Made by a program: the position numbers and the translations under genes. A DNA stretch of 64,000 nucleotides from Strongyloides papillosus (taxonomy: Eukaryota; Nematoda; Chromadorea; Rhabditida; Strongyloididae). Of the stretch, positions 48,122 to 62,170 are shown in pieces (position 1 is the stretch's first letter; every line of letters begins with the position of its first letter). Under the pieces are notes generated by a model. The model saw nothing but the letters and a program-made list of their open reading frames with translations, was not told the origin of the DNA and made no database searches. The DNA is taken from NCBI GenBank assembly GCA_005656395.1, contig SRSI01000004.1:2170001-2234000 (forward strand), in the 5' to 3' direction.

Positions 48122-49135
48122 ATGGATTCATCTGAAGGTAATAAAAAAGCTATTTCCCCTGCCGCTACTACCCCAGCTGATAGTAAACCTGATGCTGCAT
48201 CTCCTACTAAGAACTCCTCCGGTTCCACCTCTCCTGTAAATAAGGAAAGCGGAAGAGATTCTAGTAGAGGAAATACATCTGATAACATCAAATCTAACGG
48301 TCCTTCCTCACCAGGTAACAAAGGACAAACAAAAGGAAATGAAGACAAAAAAATTTTTGTTGGAGGAATTCCTTACGATATATCAAATGAAGAACTTAGT
48401 AAATATTTTGCACGTTTTGGTCCTGTAGCACAAGTTCAAGTTAAGTATGATCGTCTTACCAATAGATCAAGAGGATTTGCATTTGTTGAATTTGAAACTG
48501 CATCTGGATGTGCAAATGCTTTAAATGTTAGAGTTCAAAATATTAATGATAAAACAATTGAAGTCAAACCTGCTAAATCTCGTGAAAATAAAAAAGTTTT
48601 TGTTGGTGGACTTCCATCAGACTTTCCGGAGGCTGATTTAAAAGTTCATTTTGAAAAATTCGGGAAAGTCGAAGATATTGAATGGCCATTTGATAAAACA
48701 TCTAAAGTTCACAAAAATTTTGCTTTTGTTGTTTTTGAAGAAGAAGCAGCTGCTGATCGTGCTGCAGCTGAACAAAAACAAATGTTCGGTGTACGTGAAT
48801 GTGATGTTAAGAAGGCTGTTCCACAGGGAAAACGTTTCGTAAGTAATCACCGCAATCTACAAACTTTGAGAAACTTCAGTGGAGCTTACCGTTGTCAAAT
48901 GAATATTGCTAATCCAAATTGGTATCCGCAAGGTTGGAACGGTATACCAAGTGGACCTATACCAAATTACAATCCTGCTGGATGGGCACCAGATTGGTAC
49001 CAAAATACTATCTACCCACAAAATGGTTCTAGTGGATATGGTGGATATCAAAATAACGGCAACACTGGTTATGAAAATTATGCTTCAAATGGAGGAAGAA
49101 ATAATCAACGTTACCAACAAACACAATTTCAATAA
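48122..49135 (+). CDS. sqd-1: Squid-type hnRNP with two RRM domains
   Basis: Nuclear and cytoplasmic RNA-binding protein of the hnRNP D/Squid family, acting in mRNA processing, localisation and translational control. Intronless coding region of 337 residues. A Ser/Pro/Gly/Asn-rich N-terminal segment of about 75 residues precedes RRM1 (RNP2 KIFVGGI 77-83, RNP1 RGFAFVEF 117-124) and RRM2 (RNP2 KVFVGGL 158-164, RNP1 KNFAFVVF 198-205), separated by the short linker EVKPAKSREN typical of this family. The block GKVEDIEWPFDKTSKVHKNF and the RECDVKKAVPQGKRF end of RRM2 are close to C. elegans SQD-1. The C-terminus is Gly/Tyr/Asn/Gln-rich and low-complexity. Absence of introns in a conserved multi-domain gene is worth noting, but the flanks show no poly(A) tract or retrocopy sign, and the frame is intact. 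Confidence 0.95.
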   Translation: MDSSEGNKKAISPAATTPADSKPDAASPTKNSSGSTSPVNKESGRDSSRGNTSDNIKSNGPSSPGNKGQTKGNEDKKIFVGGIPYDISNEELSKYFARFGPVAQVQVKYDRLTNRSRGFAFVEFETASGCANALNVRVQNINDKTIEVKPAKSRENKKVFVGGLPSDFPEADLKVHFEKFGKVEDIEWPFDKTSKVHKNFAFVVFEEEAAADRAAAEQKQMFGVRECDVKKAVPQGKRFVSNHRNLQTLRNFSGAYRCQMNIANPNWYPQGWNGIPSGPIPNYNPAGWAPDWYQNTIYPQNGSSGYGGYQNNGNTGYENYASNGGRNNQRYQQTQFQ

Positions 49136-52100
49136 TGTGACAAAGATAAAAAAAGAAAAATGATTAAATTATATTTTCTCATTTCCCTCTTTTATTATCA
49201 ATACACCGAAAGTTTCTCAAAAAAATTTCTTAACCACTATTACAAAAATACAACATTTTTTCAAACAATTTTCAAAATCAAATTTTATTTCAATCATCTA
49301 TCTATATTATTTTTTTCCAAATTAATTGTCTAAAAAGCTAGAAAAATTATGTAATATTAGGCAATTCTTAGATTAGTATGCTGTCATAGGAATTCAAAAC
49401 GGAGAAGAACTTTTTGCCAGTAAAGTATTCATTATACTTAAATGCCTCAATAATCAATGTTTTTTTGAAAAAAAAAACAAATTTATCTGAACAAATATCA
49501 AAAATATCAATATCTCAATCTTCTAACTTTCCAAAAACATCTATGCAACTTAATCTCAATTAAAAAAAATTAGCTCCATCAAAAAGAACAAGTTTCTGTA
49601 TGCGTCGCATCATCCACAACCTTTAAACAAAAAAAAAGCAGAATTTTTTTGATTTTGAAAAAATGTACAAATATTGTTGTATCATAACTTCCTCTTTTTT
49701 TCATTTATCCTTATGATAATTTGTTGTTGTTGAAACATAAAATTAACATATTTCTTTTAATCTCTATATTTTATAGCATATCAATAAGACAAAAAAAATA
49801 TAAAGTATGTCAACGCATAAAGAGTAATTGAAAAATATTCTCAGAATGATCTACTAATTTTCATTTAATGTGACATAAATTATAAATATAGTATTTAAAA
49901 TATAAGCTTGTCTTAGGCAAAGTACTTTAAAAATAAAAAAAAATTTAATGTATATTTTTGAGGAAATAATAAGTATAAAACAAAGTACTTAATAGAATTT
50001 TTAAAGTATAAAAAAATAACTTTGAAATATGCAAAAAGCAGTTTAAATATGTAATTTTAAAAAGTAAATATACATTTTCCAAAATAAATATATTTTAGTA
50101 AAAAGATATAAAAAAATATCATATTCAATAGACACATTAATTAAAAAAATCGTCTAATCTATGGTGAAAGCAATAAAAATATATATCATTAAATTTAGAG
50201 TTGTTTTAGTATAAACAATCTTAAATAAAATTTTTTTTTAAAAGTTACGTCATTAAAAATAGTTTAATTATAATATAAGAAAGTACTCATAAAATTATTT
50301 CTATTGAACCAAAAATATTTTGGAAAACAAAATTAATTTAGGTAAATATATATAAATAGAATAATGTACCTTAGAAGTAAAAGCACGTAAATATTATATT
50401 TACGATATGTTTTTGATCTTTATCGTACTTTTATTTCCTTTTAATAATCTCAGCCATTTGAGCTCAAACCATTAAGAAATATTTTTCTTAATCACTCATT
50501 TAAAGTTCATTTTTCTATACAATAAAAGCAATATTTTGGAAAAAGTATAAATATAATATATGAAACACATGTTAAACTATTTTGTCTTATGTAAAATAAT
50601 AATATTTTTAATATTTGCAAAGTACATAGAATTAGAAAAAAAGTTTCTTCTACTTCATAGAACTTGAATCTATTTATATTATCTTTAAATTTATTCAGAA
50701 AAAATTAATTCAAATTTTTTATCTGTTATTTGTAATTTATGGCATTAATTATTTTTATCATTGTTAAACTAAAATTTATTAAATTCTAAAATTAAATAAT
50801 CACATGTTATGTTACCTCATAGTTGGATACTTAAAAATTAAGTCTGAATATTTTATCACTACGGGAAAGACAAAAACTAAATCTTTAAATGAAAAATCAA
50901 TTCATTATAATATAAAAACAATATTTAGGGTAGTCATTTAAAAATGTGGTTTTTTTATTCTGAATCATGTCTAAAGTAACTGACAGTTTATATCCGTAAA
51001 TATGTAATTGAATAACTTAATATTAAAAAAAAGAAGTGTTAACTTTTGAGAGTTGTTTATTAGTATAATGCGAATTGATAAATATTTTTAGTTTATATCA
51101 TTGAAATTATTTAGATAAAGCACGATGAGCATCTAAAAAAGTCTGAATAATAATAAAACTTTTTATATTTCTGAAAAATTGATCTATTTCCACTGATCTT
51201 TAATTTAATGTCATTTAAAGAAATATTGACATATTGTCTTTCTTATTTAGTGATTCTAGTGAAATTTCCGCATTTACAAGACATTTTGGTGAAATTTTGG
51301 GGGGAATGTCAATTTATTTTATAGAAAAATTATGCAAAAATAAATTTTATGACCGTTATATATTATCACACAACGTAATGTTGGGATTAATATTGCTGTG
51401 CAGTTAAATTTTTTTCTAATGAAATAAATATTGCACAAATTTTTTAGTAATAATACATATTTGAACATAATTAAATTTGAATATATTTTCGAATAATTTA
51501 AAGAGATATTAGTTATAGTAAAAAAATTATTATAATTAGTAACTTAAAGTATACATATTTGTGTAAATCAATATTTTACTTGATACTAATTGTTTTAAAT
51601 TTTGTACGATAATTTTGATTTGATAATTACTAATCAATTATCAAAAAAACTTACGTTTTTTTATCTAAATGAACTCATTGATATTTGAAAGGCCAAAATA
51701 TTCAATAATATTTAAAAAAAATAAATATTATGATTATTTTATCATTACTTTAAATTTTGTTTACTATAACAATTTATTGTATACATAAAAAATTAAGTTT
51801 AAAGAATAATAAGTTAAATGTTATAATAATGTTTATTGAATAATATAAAGTTTGTAAAATTATATGAAAAGTATTATAAGATAATTAATAAGTACCTAAC
51901 AAAAATTAGAAAGAAACTAAAATGAAATAAAAATTAACTTGCAATCTGTACTTTTATTTTATCTTCCTATAAATAAAAATAATTTTTAAAAAAATATTTT
52001 TTATATTTTAAATATTAATGTTTGGTCGTCAAACAGATAAATTGTAACTTTTCATAAGCAAAAATACCGATAAAATAGTTAATAATCTAATATGAACGTT

Positions 52101-54379
52101 ATGGTTTACTTTATGCAAAAAATGATTTGTTAAACAAAATTTTTTTAAAAATTACTTAATTAGACTTTATAAGAGATGAAAAATGATGTAACAAATTCTT
52201 TTAATAAAATTTTTTATATACACTTTTAGGATAAATAATTTATAATTATAAAACTATTATTAGCAAAAATGTTATGAATTTTAATATTAAATGATGAATC
52301 ACATAACACTTATAATTCTTTATGAATTGACTATTAAATTGGGTTTAATTAATTTTAATATTATACAATTTTAATAAAAGACTAATTATTTTATATTAAT
52401 GATATTATTCCGTTTAATTATTTTCTCTTATTTTTATCAATTTTGAGAATTTTTAGAAAATATTAAGCACTTTTAATTTTAGAAAACCTATTAGCATTCA
52501 AAATATTATAATCATTTTATTAAATTTTTTTAATGTTAAGAATCTAAAAACATTGATATTACTACGATATATTATATTTAAACTTTAGAAATATAAATAA
52601 AAAGTGTATTGTAAAAAAGACAAGGGTTTTGATAAATTTCAAGACAATATATGTATAAGAAAGACAATAAAAGTTTTGACAATAATTTAATGAAAAATGG
52701 ATATAAAATAGTATGAATCATTTATCAATCTTTAAAAATATGCTACTGTAAGATATAATAGCAATAATAATGCTTCTTAACAATACTTGTATATTTTTAG
52801 TTTTGGATTTTTGATTAAGAATTTGTATAACAATTTTAATACACTATTAGTAGAAAGTTCATATTTTATATTAAAATAATTTATAAATATCAACTTAAAA
52901 TAGTAAAGGACATTGAATTTCATCTAAAAAATAACATTATCTCATAAAACTTTATTAAAATTAATGATATATATATAATATTTTTGTAATTTCAATATGT
53001 AAATATTTTATATTTTGTACAAAAACAAGTTGATACAATCGTCATAATAATGTTCCTGAAATACACTCCTCCTTTGAAATTATGTCTGGATACAACTATA
53101 AATGTAAAAATGTAACTTAAAATTTAAAGAAGGAGAAAATTGTTTGAAACGTTTGTTCTGGAAACTAGTGAATGTAAGTAAAAATATTATTAAAAAATAA
53201 ATTATATTTTGATTATTTTACAGAAATATTTATATGTATTTATTGTTATTTGTCTTCGTTAATAAAATTTTCGAATTATTCTTTTATGATATGAAAAACA
53301 CTAATATAAGGTTATAGAAAGAAATTAAACTGACAATTTGTTTAAAAAAAGTTTTAAATTTAAAGTATGTGAAGATTAGATTTATAAATATAGTTATTAT
53401 TGAACTCGAAAAAAATTAAATGAACAAGCGTTCTTGACATCTTTCTGAATCTCATTTTGTTTACAGATTACCTGTTATATAAAAATTTAAAAACATTAAT
53501 CAAATGTGCATGTGATTTTTAACAACTTTTTTTTACAAATTTAATTCTATTGATATTTAAAATTTTTTATTTTTTGAAAATAAAAATAATTTGTAATTTA
53601 TAATGATTAATCAATAACTATAATAATATTGCATTAAGATAAAAAATTAAAAATTTTTTATTTAATACTTTTTTGATTTAATTTACCACTTTATATTTTA
53701 TAACTCTTCATTACGAGTTATAATTTTTGGTTAATTAATTTTTGGCTTATGTATATCACTTATTTACAATAAATTATTTTTTTAAAAAAAGAAAAATATT
53801 CATTAATTCTGGAATAAGGAAAAATGATTATTTAGTACAAAAAAATAATATTACAAACTCAAAATATTTTAAAATATGTATTAAATTGTCATTAATAAAA
53901 AAGTGATACATTAAAGTTTAATCTGATTTTTAAAACATTTTAATCCAAAAAAAATAATATCGTTTATTAAAACAATAAATCAATGGTGCTTATTTTTTTA
54001 GTAAATTTTATGTGTCTTAAAATTTATAATCTTAACAATCGTGATATAGAAATATTATATTTTTTTTAAAAAAATACATTAATATTTTAAAATTTAATTA
54101 TATACAATTTTTCTTTTTAAATTTTTTTTAATAATTATTTGCATAATATTTTTATTTATTAGTATTATAAATATGTATTTAAAATATTTATACAATAGAT
54201 TCTCAAATAAAAGCTAAAGATTTTATTATTTAAATTTATTGTATGCATAGACGTTTTATTAAAAAATTTGATTTTTCAAATATCAATCATTTTTATTTAT
54301 TATTTTTTTGATTTTTGATAATAATATTGAATATTAAGAAAAATATAGGATATGACATATTATAATTTTTATATATTAT
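49136..54379. other. Long AT-rich intergenic region
   Basis: About 5.2 kb between the sqd-1 stop and the TWIK gene 3' end. Starts with the sqd-1 3' UTR (C/A-rich up to about 49620). No supported coding region, RNA gene, tandem array or transposon terminus found on either strand. Confidence 0.55.
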
Positions 54380-57300
54380 TTATATACTACCATCATGTGA
54401 CATTGTTGACGGTGGAAAATCTATCTTGTAAGATTTGCTAGTGATTGATGACATAGATGTTGAAGAGTTTTCTTTACTGCTTTTTAGTGATAAAGAGGAT
54501 TCTTTTGTGACTAATGAGGGTTTTTCTTTAAGTATTGAAACACTTGAAATATTACTTAGTGATTCTTTTGATTTTATACTATTTTGTTCCCATTGTGTTA
54601 CACGAAATTTTTGCCATTGTTGTCGATATGCTTCATACCTTCTTCTAGCTTCATCACTAAATTGTTTAGCACCTATTAATCTTCCATTTGTCAAATATTC
54701 TAAAAACAAATTACATGTATATTTTTTTTTGATTTTTTAATACCTTTATTCTTCCTAAATTTATATGGCGTTTCGTTATACTTTATATTATGTTGTCTGG
54801 AAATTATATCATTTTTAAATTCTCTACGAAAATCTCCATCATAAGAGGTTATTGATCCCCTTTCATTTGGTGGTAATGGTGGTGGTGTCGGTGTTAAAAT
54901 AGCGTGTTCATAAAAAGAAAGCGAAGGGCTTAAAGATCGTGATGGCAGGATATTTTGAGCAATAGATAAATTGGCTGAAAAATGTTTAAAAATTAAATAA
55001 AGCCAAAAGTGGTTAAAACTATAAATTTGACTTTCAATGTTATATTGATAGTTATTATTTTAATTTAAACAACATACAGAAACAAGCACATGTGAAGAAG
55101 TATTAATTTTTGATAAAATTACTGATACCAAGAACTGAAATTTTAGAAGCATTAATTACTGTTAACTTAAAATTTGTACATGCTAAATCTCATAATAAAA
55201 TATGAGATAAAACATTTATTATAGACTCAAAAAACAAAACATGTTAGTTATATAACAATTGAAGACAATAATTAAAAAAATAAAATGATGATAGACAAGG
55301 TTTAGAAGAAATTATCACAATACAAAATATCAAATATCTATTCATTACGAAATGGTGGAATTTCTAGAAGATCTTCATCATCAGCAAATATAACACTAGC
55401 GCCATCATCAATTTCATGAAAATCTGTTATATAAATCGGTTTGTTTGGATCTAAACAAGGTTTTCTTAATGTTTCGATTTCACCAGCTTCAACTTTTATG
55501 GCAGAATCTACAAAATGTTCCATATTTAATTCATGCAATTGATCCTCTGGGATATTAAATTGGTCACCTAAATTTTTTACTAATTGTTTCATAGTAAGTT
55601 TTTGTCCCCCAAACCATATTGCTACATTTCCAACATTATCAATTTTCCTCCCAAAATAGTGAAGTTTTCTTAGGTAGTCTGCTGCTATTTCAATTGCAAT
55701 TGTTGTTAAAGCCAAACCAATAACACAATATAATAATGTGACCGCTAAATAACGTTGACTTTTTGGTACTAAATCCCCCAAACCAATTGTTGTAAGAGTA
55801 ACAAAATTAAAATAAATTGCCTTTAAATTTAATTAACAAAATAATAATATTTATCATTAAACTTACTTTAAAGAAATCCATTTCAGGCTCATATGATGCG
55901 ATAATAAATGAACCAAATATAATATATAAAACAAATGCTATGAAAAGACTTATTGCACCATACTTTTCAAATGGATCTTCTGCTTGTAGTTCATCACCTT
56001 CACTATCTTCATCATCATCAATAATACTATTATTAATAGTGGTATTGTTTAATGATTCAATTTTTTCTGCTTCAATAGCAAATGTTGTTTGTTTCTTTAA
56101 TCCTTTTTCATTATTATTATTGTTATCATTTTCGTTTTCCATACATGAAATATTTGTTGTATTACCATTAAAATCAACCATCGAATTTTTAAAAGTATCA
56201 AAAGAATCTTTATTTATAAGATTTTGTTTACTTTTTGATTTATTAGATATTTTTCTTTTTTTGCAACACTTCCAAATATATTTAAAACAACAATACATTG
56301 GTTTAGTCCATTGTTTAAGAATTTCAGCTAAAAATTTACCAAAATTAGCAATAGCTAACATTGTAAAAGGTACACCGATTAGTCCATAAAAAATAACAAA
56401 TAATCTTCCCCCTGTTGTTTGAGGTGCTGTATTACCATAACCAATAGTCGTAATAACTGTGAAACAAAATAAAATAGCATCCATCAAAGTCCAATACGTG
56501 TAATTTTCATCATCAGATAACAAATCTTTTATAAAAAATAAATCTTCTAAATTTATATCATTAAAAGAACTTTTACCATCCACAACGTTACTATCACTTG
56601 ATTCTTCATGTGATGTACTATTATCATAAAAAATTGAAGGAGAATCAACTACTTGTAATGATGAATGCTTATACGAAGGAGTTTCTTGAATTGTATGTAA
56701 CAAATCTTCCTTGTAACATTCATCTAATATTTTTAACATTTCAATGTTAATGGCATTTTCCTTACATTTACTCCCTTTGGATATTGTTTTTAATGCACTT
56801 ATAACACAACGTCTTTTTCTAAGCACTATAATTTTTTAATGACCCATTTTAAATATATGGAAAATAACTTACTTCGTGGTTTGCGTTTTGTGTGATATAA
56901 ATTATTATTATTCTCATTCTTATATGTACTATTATTGTTTTTTGATGTATGCATTGAAATATCATATTTAGCATTATTTAACTTTTTTCTAACCTCTTCA
57001 TTAGAAATCATTTCTTTTCCATCATTATAAATTTCGTTATCGTTACTAATAATAACTAGTTTTTTGTCACCCTATAAAAAAAGTTAGTTTAATATATTTC
57101 CAATATTTTTAAGAACATGAAAATAACTTAGTTATATATTGATACTATCAAAATCCTTCTTCTTCATGAAACATTGATTCTTATCAAAAATATGTTAATT
57201 TTCATATAAGAACAGAAATATTGATGTAAGAGTAATTGTAAAACTTACATTCTTCTGCTTACTTAATACTTCCGTAGAGAATTCTTTCTTATTTAAAGAA

Positions 57301-59761
57301 TCTTTAGGAACTGCTTCAATATTACGTATGGCGATTGCACCTACGATAACATATATACCAACAGCGATAATTATAAAAAAATGAAGTGCATACGGTGCTA
57401 GCTGTAAAAATATTATTAAAGTTAATTTTTATAAAATAGTAACAATCTCTGTTAAAAAGTTCCCTAAATATACCTTATTCATATCAAGTTTTTTTGAACT
57501 TGTGAAAGACGAATATCTTCTATTGTATACCATTTTAACATTTAATTAGATGTGAGTATATAATATATTATAATTTATAAATAATTTTAAAATAAACTTT
57601 CAATTGTGAAATATTCATAAACTGTTATGAAAAGAAATATTAACTATATTTGTGTTAAAAATAAAATTATATATAAAGATCTTTTAAATGTTCTTGAAAT
57701 ATAAAAAAAATAAAAGAAAAAAAGTGATAAATAAAAATAAAGATGGTTTTTGAATAATTCCATTAGTATACCATGGGCAGATAAATAATCATTTATTTAG
57801 GAATAAAAAATTTAAGTAAAGTATGAAGTATAAGTTGTAAGTGTTATTTAAAATATAAAACTACAAAAATGACAATTGTAATTCTCATCGTAAATATCAT
57901 TACTTTAAAAGATTATATTTTCATTAAATAAAAACAAGCAGATTTATTTGTTATATAAACCTGATAAAACTTTATTTTCACACACTTTTTAAATGTGGAA
58001 ATAGGACATAAAAAAATAAAGAAGGAATGATAGAGTTTTTAGTTTATATATTTTTGCAAATTTTGATATATTTATATTTTTAATTGAAAGATAATAAGGG
58101 AGGAAAAACCTTTTTTCTTAGAAAATGTATTAGTTACAAAATTGTTTCAAATTTGTTTGTTGTGAAATTGTAGACTTTTTAAAGTATAAAAGATATATAA
58201 AATGAATATAAAAGTACACGTCTGAGATGGATCTAAATAACTAACTATATATATAACATAACTTTTACTTTATTCATTTACTAATATTTTCTTATCCGTC
58301 ATCTTAAGGGGGTTTTTATCTTCATGGAGGAAATAATTTAGTAAGGTCATAAATACATTGCTATGTCAAAGGGAACAAAGTACCATTTATAATAAAAAGA
58401 TAAAAATGATCGTATGCTTTGGCTTTTACTTATCTCATCAAAATCTCTTAATATTACAACATATGAAGAAGTTAAAAAGGGAAAACTAAGTTTTGATTGT
58501 TTATTGTGAAAATTCTTTTACTCACAAAGTGTTTTTCATTTCTTTTAGTAATCAAATCAGTCAATCAAAAATTTTGTAAATATATTTACATATTTTGAAC
58601 ATTACAACTTCCGTTAATATGTTTAAATTTTTGTTTTAACAAAAAAGTCCATTAAATTTTTACAAAATAAAAAGATAAAATTGCTAAGTATTTACAATAA
58701 AATAAACATAATTTGGAACGTTATTGCAATGCGTAATCAAGGAAATTTAAAATTAATTCACACAACTCTCGAACATTTTAATAGAAAGAATGATTATATA
58801 ATTGAAGAATGGCTATAAGAATACACACTAATTTACAAATAGCTATAAGGGAAAAATTAATAAGCAATAAGGTCAAAAAAGTGACTAAAAAGATATATAA
58901 TGTATAAGAAAAATTTAGAGTAAAAAGGGGAATTTAATAATTCTTAATAGAAAATTAAAGTAATAATTTCTATCAATTTATCCCCTTCTCCTGTTTAATT
59001 GATTTTAGTATGGTTTGCTTAAAATTTCTTTTGAAATTACTAAATTAAGATAATGTATTTGATGGAGGATTAAAGAATATATTTAACATTGTTAAAACTA
59101 AAATTACGTTAATTTTTGTACCTATTGTAAAAATTGAAAGAAAATAAAAAAAGACATATGAATTAGTAGACTTTTTTAACCTCACAAAATAAAATAAATT
59201 TATATAAAAACAAATTATTTTTAATTTGAAAAAAAAAATTTTTATTATCCACTTTTTTTTATTTTAAGGATAAAAATAAGTAAGAAAGCTAAATATATCT
59301 GATTATTATCAATAAAATTTTTATCAAGATTATTTTAGTTCTTTGCATAACTTTTTATTTTTTGTTTTATTTAATTTTATTTAAACGTCAATTATTTTAA
59401 AAATTAAATATAAGCCCAGAATGTATGAAAAAAGCATCAAAGGCGCAATTATTCATCTTTATATGATTGTCTTGTTTCTATATTTATGGAAGTTTGCCAT
59501 CATTATTACATTTTTATGCATATTTATATATCTTTTTCACCATCATGTAAAAGTTATTAATATGATATATATATATTATTGTTATTATGTAGTTTAGGGA
59601 ACTTCTTAACAAATATTCTAAAAGGGAAGTCACATAAAACTTTTGACAAAGTTTATATAACAAAAACAAGAGATATATAAAATTACCTTCTTAAAATGAA
59701 CTTTTAGTTGGTTACAAGAATCATTGTTTGCTTTATCTTTCTGACTTTCTAACTCTACCAT
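54380..59761 (-). CDS. TWIK-family two-pore potassium channel (twk)
   Basis: Background K+ channel subunit with four helices and two pores, working as a dimer. Main exons: 57533-57474, 57401-57249, 57071-56873, 56825-55867 and 55820 onward. Helix 1 is ALHFFIIIAVGIYVIVGAIA. Pore 1 is TTIGYGN (about 263-269) and pore 2 TTIGLGD (about 467-473), the usual pair for worm TWK channels. Two N-termini exist: exon 57533-57474 or exon 59761-59687 (MVELESQKDKANNDS...), both ending in phase 0. Two C-termini: exon 5 read to the stop at 55338 (short form, 617 residues from the near start), or spliced at 55349 to 54974-54744 and 54699-54380, adding a Pro-rich segment and ARRRYEAYRQQWQKFRVTQW (long form, 797 residues). 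The loop between helix 1 and pore 1 is about 200 residues, longer than usual, and Asn-rich. The specific twk number is not assignable. Confidence 0.9.
57534..59686 (-). other. Region between the two alternative first exons of the TWIK gene
   Basis: About 2.1 kb that is intronic for the distal form and contains the promoter of the proximal form. AT-rich with no other gene. A GC-raised stretch around 58205-58345 may hold promoter elements, inferred from composition only. Confidence 0.5.
59687..59761 (-). CDS. Distal alternative first exon of the TWIK gene
   Basis: ATG opens 25 codons (MVELESQKDKANNDSCNQLK then VHFKK) ending exactly at a GTAATT donor in phase 0. Joining to the acceptor at 57402 gives ...HFKKLAPYALHFF, placing a basic cluster just before helix 1 as in other two-pore channels. 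The proximal exon gives a different N-terminus at the same junction. Confidence 0.7.
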
Positions 59762-62002
59762 ATCAAATTTAGTGAGTCTAAAGAAATAAAGTATCAGTTG
59801 CCTTTAGATGGAATTGGAATTTTAAGTTATCTGCAATATCTATAAAAAAATTAAATTTATTTATGATCAAATTGTAGTGGAGCATAAAATTAATTTATAA
59901 TATCATTTAAAATAAAAATATCTACATTTAATTAACTATAGTTTTTAATTTTTATTTTTAAAACAACTGTTGATATTTAACACGTCGAAGATCATAGTTT
60001 ATATAAAACAATATTTAAACTGATTCTGTTAAAATATTAAAAGAAAATAAATGATAGATAGATCATTTTTATTATATTCACTATCAAATATGCATTTAAC
60101 TTTAACAATTTAATATATCTAATAAAATATGACTAAAATGTATCTTACGTATTAGTGATAAAAATTAAGCAAATTGAAAATTTTATCCAAATTAAATAAT
60201 TTTAACTCACATCATCAATATTAAAATTTTTAATGCTTTTTAAAAATAAATGAGCAAAAAAGAAAAGTTACTTTATCGAAAGATTATTAATTTTATGTCA
60301 TGTACATTAAAAAATTAATGTTAACATTTAGAAAAAAATTTTTTTATAATAAATAAGTTATAGTGGGAAAAATCATTTCAGTAAATGTTAACCAATAATT
60401 TCTCTTCAGATGTTTCAAGTATAATAATAATGATAAAATTTATTATTATAATTTATATACTTATGAATCTATTAAATAATATTAGTTAATCTATTAATTT
60501 AAATGTAAAAATTTATAGACGAAAAAATATAAAAATGGATTTAGTAAGGACAAGAAAAAAAAGAAATAAAAAAGAAATGACAATATATAAACAATTTTCT
60601 TTTAATTATTGTAACAAAAACAGATATGTTAAAAAGTTTATAAAAAGAAAAATTTTACATTTTTTATATGAAATTTATACATTGAAACATTTCAAAAGAT
60701 ATTATAAATAAACTGTCTTTGTTACATCAAAATATATTTTTTATTGTACCATATGAATTTTATGAAATTTGAGAAAAGTAAAGTTAGATTAATTTACTAT
60801 AATTCACAAAACAAATATTATATTATCAAAATCAATTGCTAAAATAAGTTAATCATAGTCAATGATATTTCCATAAGTTACTAATACCTGTGGGAAATGT
60901 CTCATTTTGACCATTGTGTTACTATACTTTTTTAGTTTAATATTTTTTTTCTTAAACAAATAAATATTGCGATATTCATATTTTTAATTCAAATCATTTC
61001 ATTGATAGGAAAAAAATAACTGTAAAAATGCACCATATATCTTGTTATCTATCATCACACATCTAGATCTATCATGTTTATGTTTTTCTTCAAAATATGG
61101 TGATAAAATATATATATCAAAATAAAAATTTTAATAACATTCAAAATACAAATATCATGTATTAAAGAATTAGAACAAACTTTTAAAAATAATATTATTT
61201 ATTTATTTAGCATCTTAAAAATAGTGATTAAGAAAAGTAGCATATGTATGGATTAGATATGAAAGATACAAATGAATTAATAATAGAGAGCATCGCATTC
61301 TAAATGCTTTTTCAAATGAAAAATTAAAAAGCACATCTTGATTGTGATACTACAAATTTTCAAAAATGCCTACTTTTTTTAAGAATTTTTTATTAAATAG
61401 TACATTAAATATTTGAAGCGTCCCTCTATAATGATGGACATTTTTATTAACATAATTTTTCTTATGTTTAAATTGTTTGAAGTATAAATTTTTATACCGA
61501 AACAAATGTGTGGTAATATAAAAAGTTAAACATTGAAGAAGACTTGGCAATAATTAAGTGAGTAAATATTTAGACATTATATCCCTTTTAGTCAAAGTAA
61601 ATAATCCTTAATTTGTTAAATATTTGTAATAACCATATGAAAAATTTATTGTCCACCCCAAAGTTTATACTTTTTAAATGATTAATTGTTAATTGAATAA
61701 AAAATGTTTAACAAATCAAAAAATAAACTAAAAATAACAATTTTTATTTATTTTATATAAAAAATTTTAAAATGTGTAGTAAATATATTTTGTTATTAAA
61801 AATTATTCTTTTATAAAAAACAAGAATTAGAGTTATGGGAGAAACTGTCAGCACATAAAAGATTTACACTACTAATCTCCATAGAGTGACCATTTTATTC
61901 TTCCTCGCCTCTTCGGAAATGTTAAAAACGTTCTTTTGTTTAAATGAATTCTCCAGAGAAACACTAAAGTATGGTGTTGAAAAAAAATTATTTACATTAT
62001 CG
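59762..62002. other. AT-rich intergenic region
   Basis: Upstream region of the distal TWIK start. No supported gene; the minus-strand frame at 61350-61550 lacks recognisable features. Composition rises in G and C at 61840-62000. Confidence 0.5.
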
Positions 62003-62170
62003 TCATACTAAATCATGTATTTCTTGGTTTGTTTTTTTATCACAAGTTATATTAATAGAAATCTCATCAAGTGAGATGGTTAGATTTTTAACTGCATTAT
62101 TAGTCATCTATCAAAAATAAATTTTTTTTTGAATCAAACATTTCATTACATTTAATGAATTGTTTCCCAT
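62003..62170 (-). CDS. Possible small protein-coding fragment
   Basis: On the minus strand ATG at 62170 gives MGNNSLN, then a GTAATG donor. A TTTTGATAG acceptor is followed in phase 0 by MTNNAVKNLTISLDEISINI... ending at TGA. A further GTATGA and TTTAG pair could extend it toward 61880, but the frame closes quickly. The codon pattern looks coding, yet no family is recognised and the total is about 40 residues. A chance frame or a gene remnant is equally possible. Confidence 0.2.

Noticed and set aside
55817..56389. 190-codon plus-strand frame opposite the TWIK exon
   Set aside because: Antisense shadow of a Leu/Phe/Asn/Ser-coding exon; the minus strand has intact pore motifs and splice sites.
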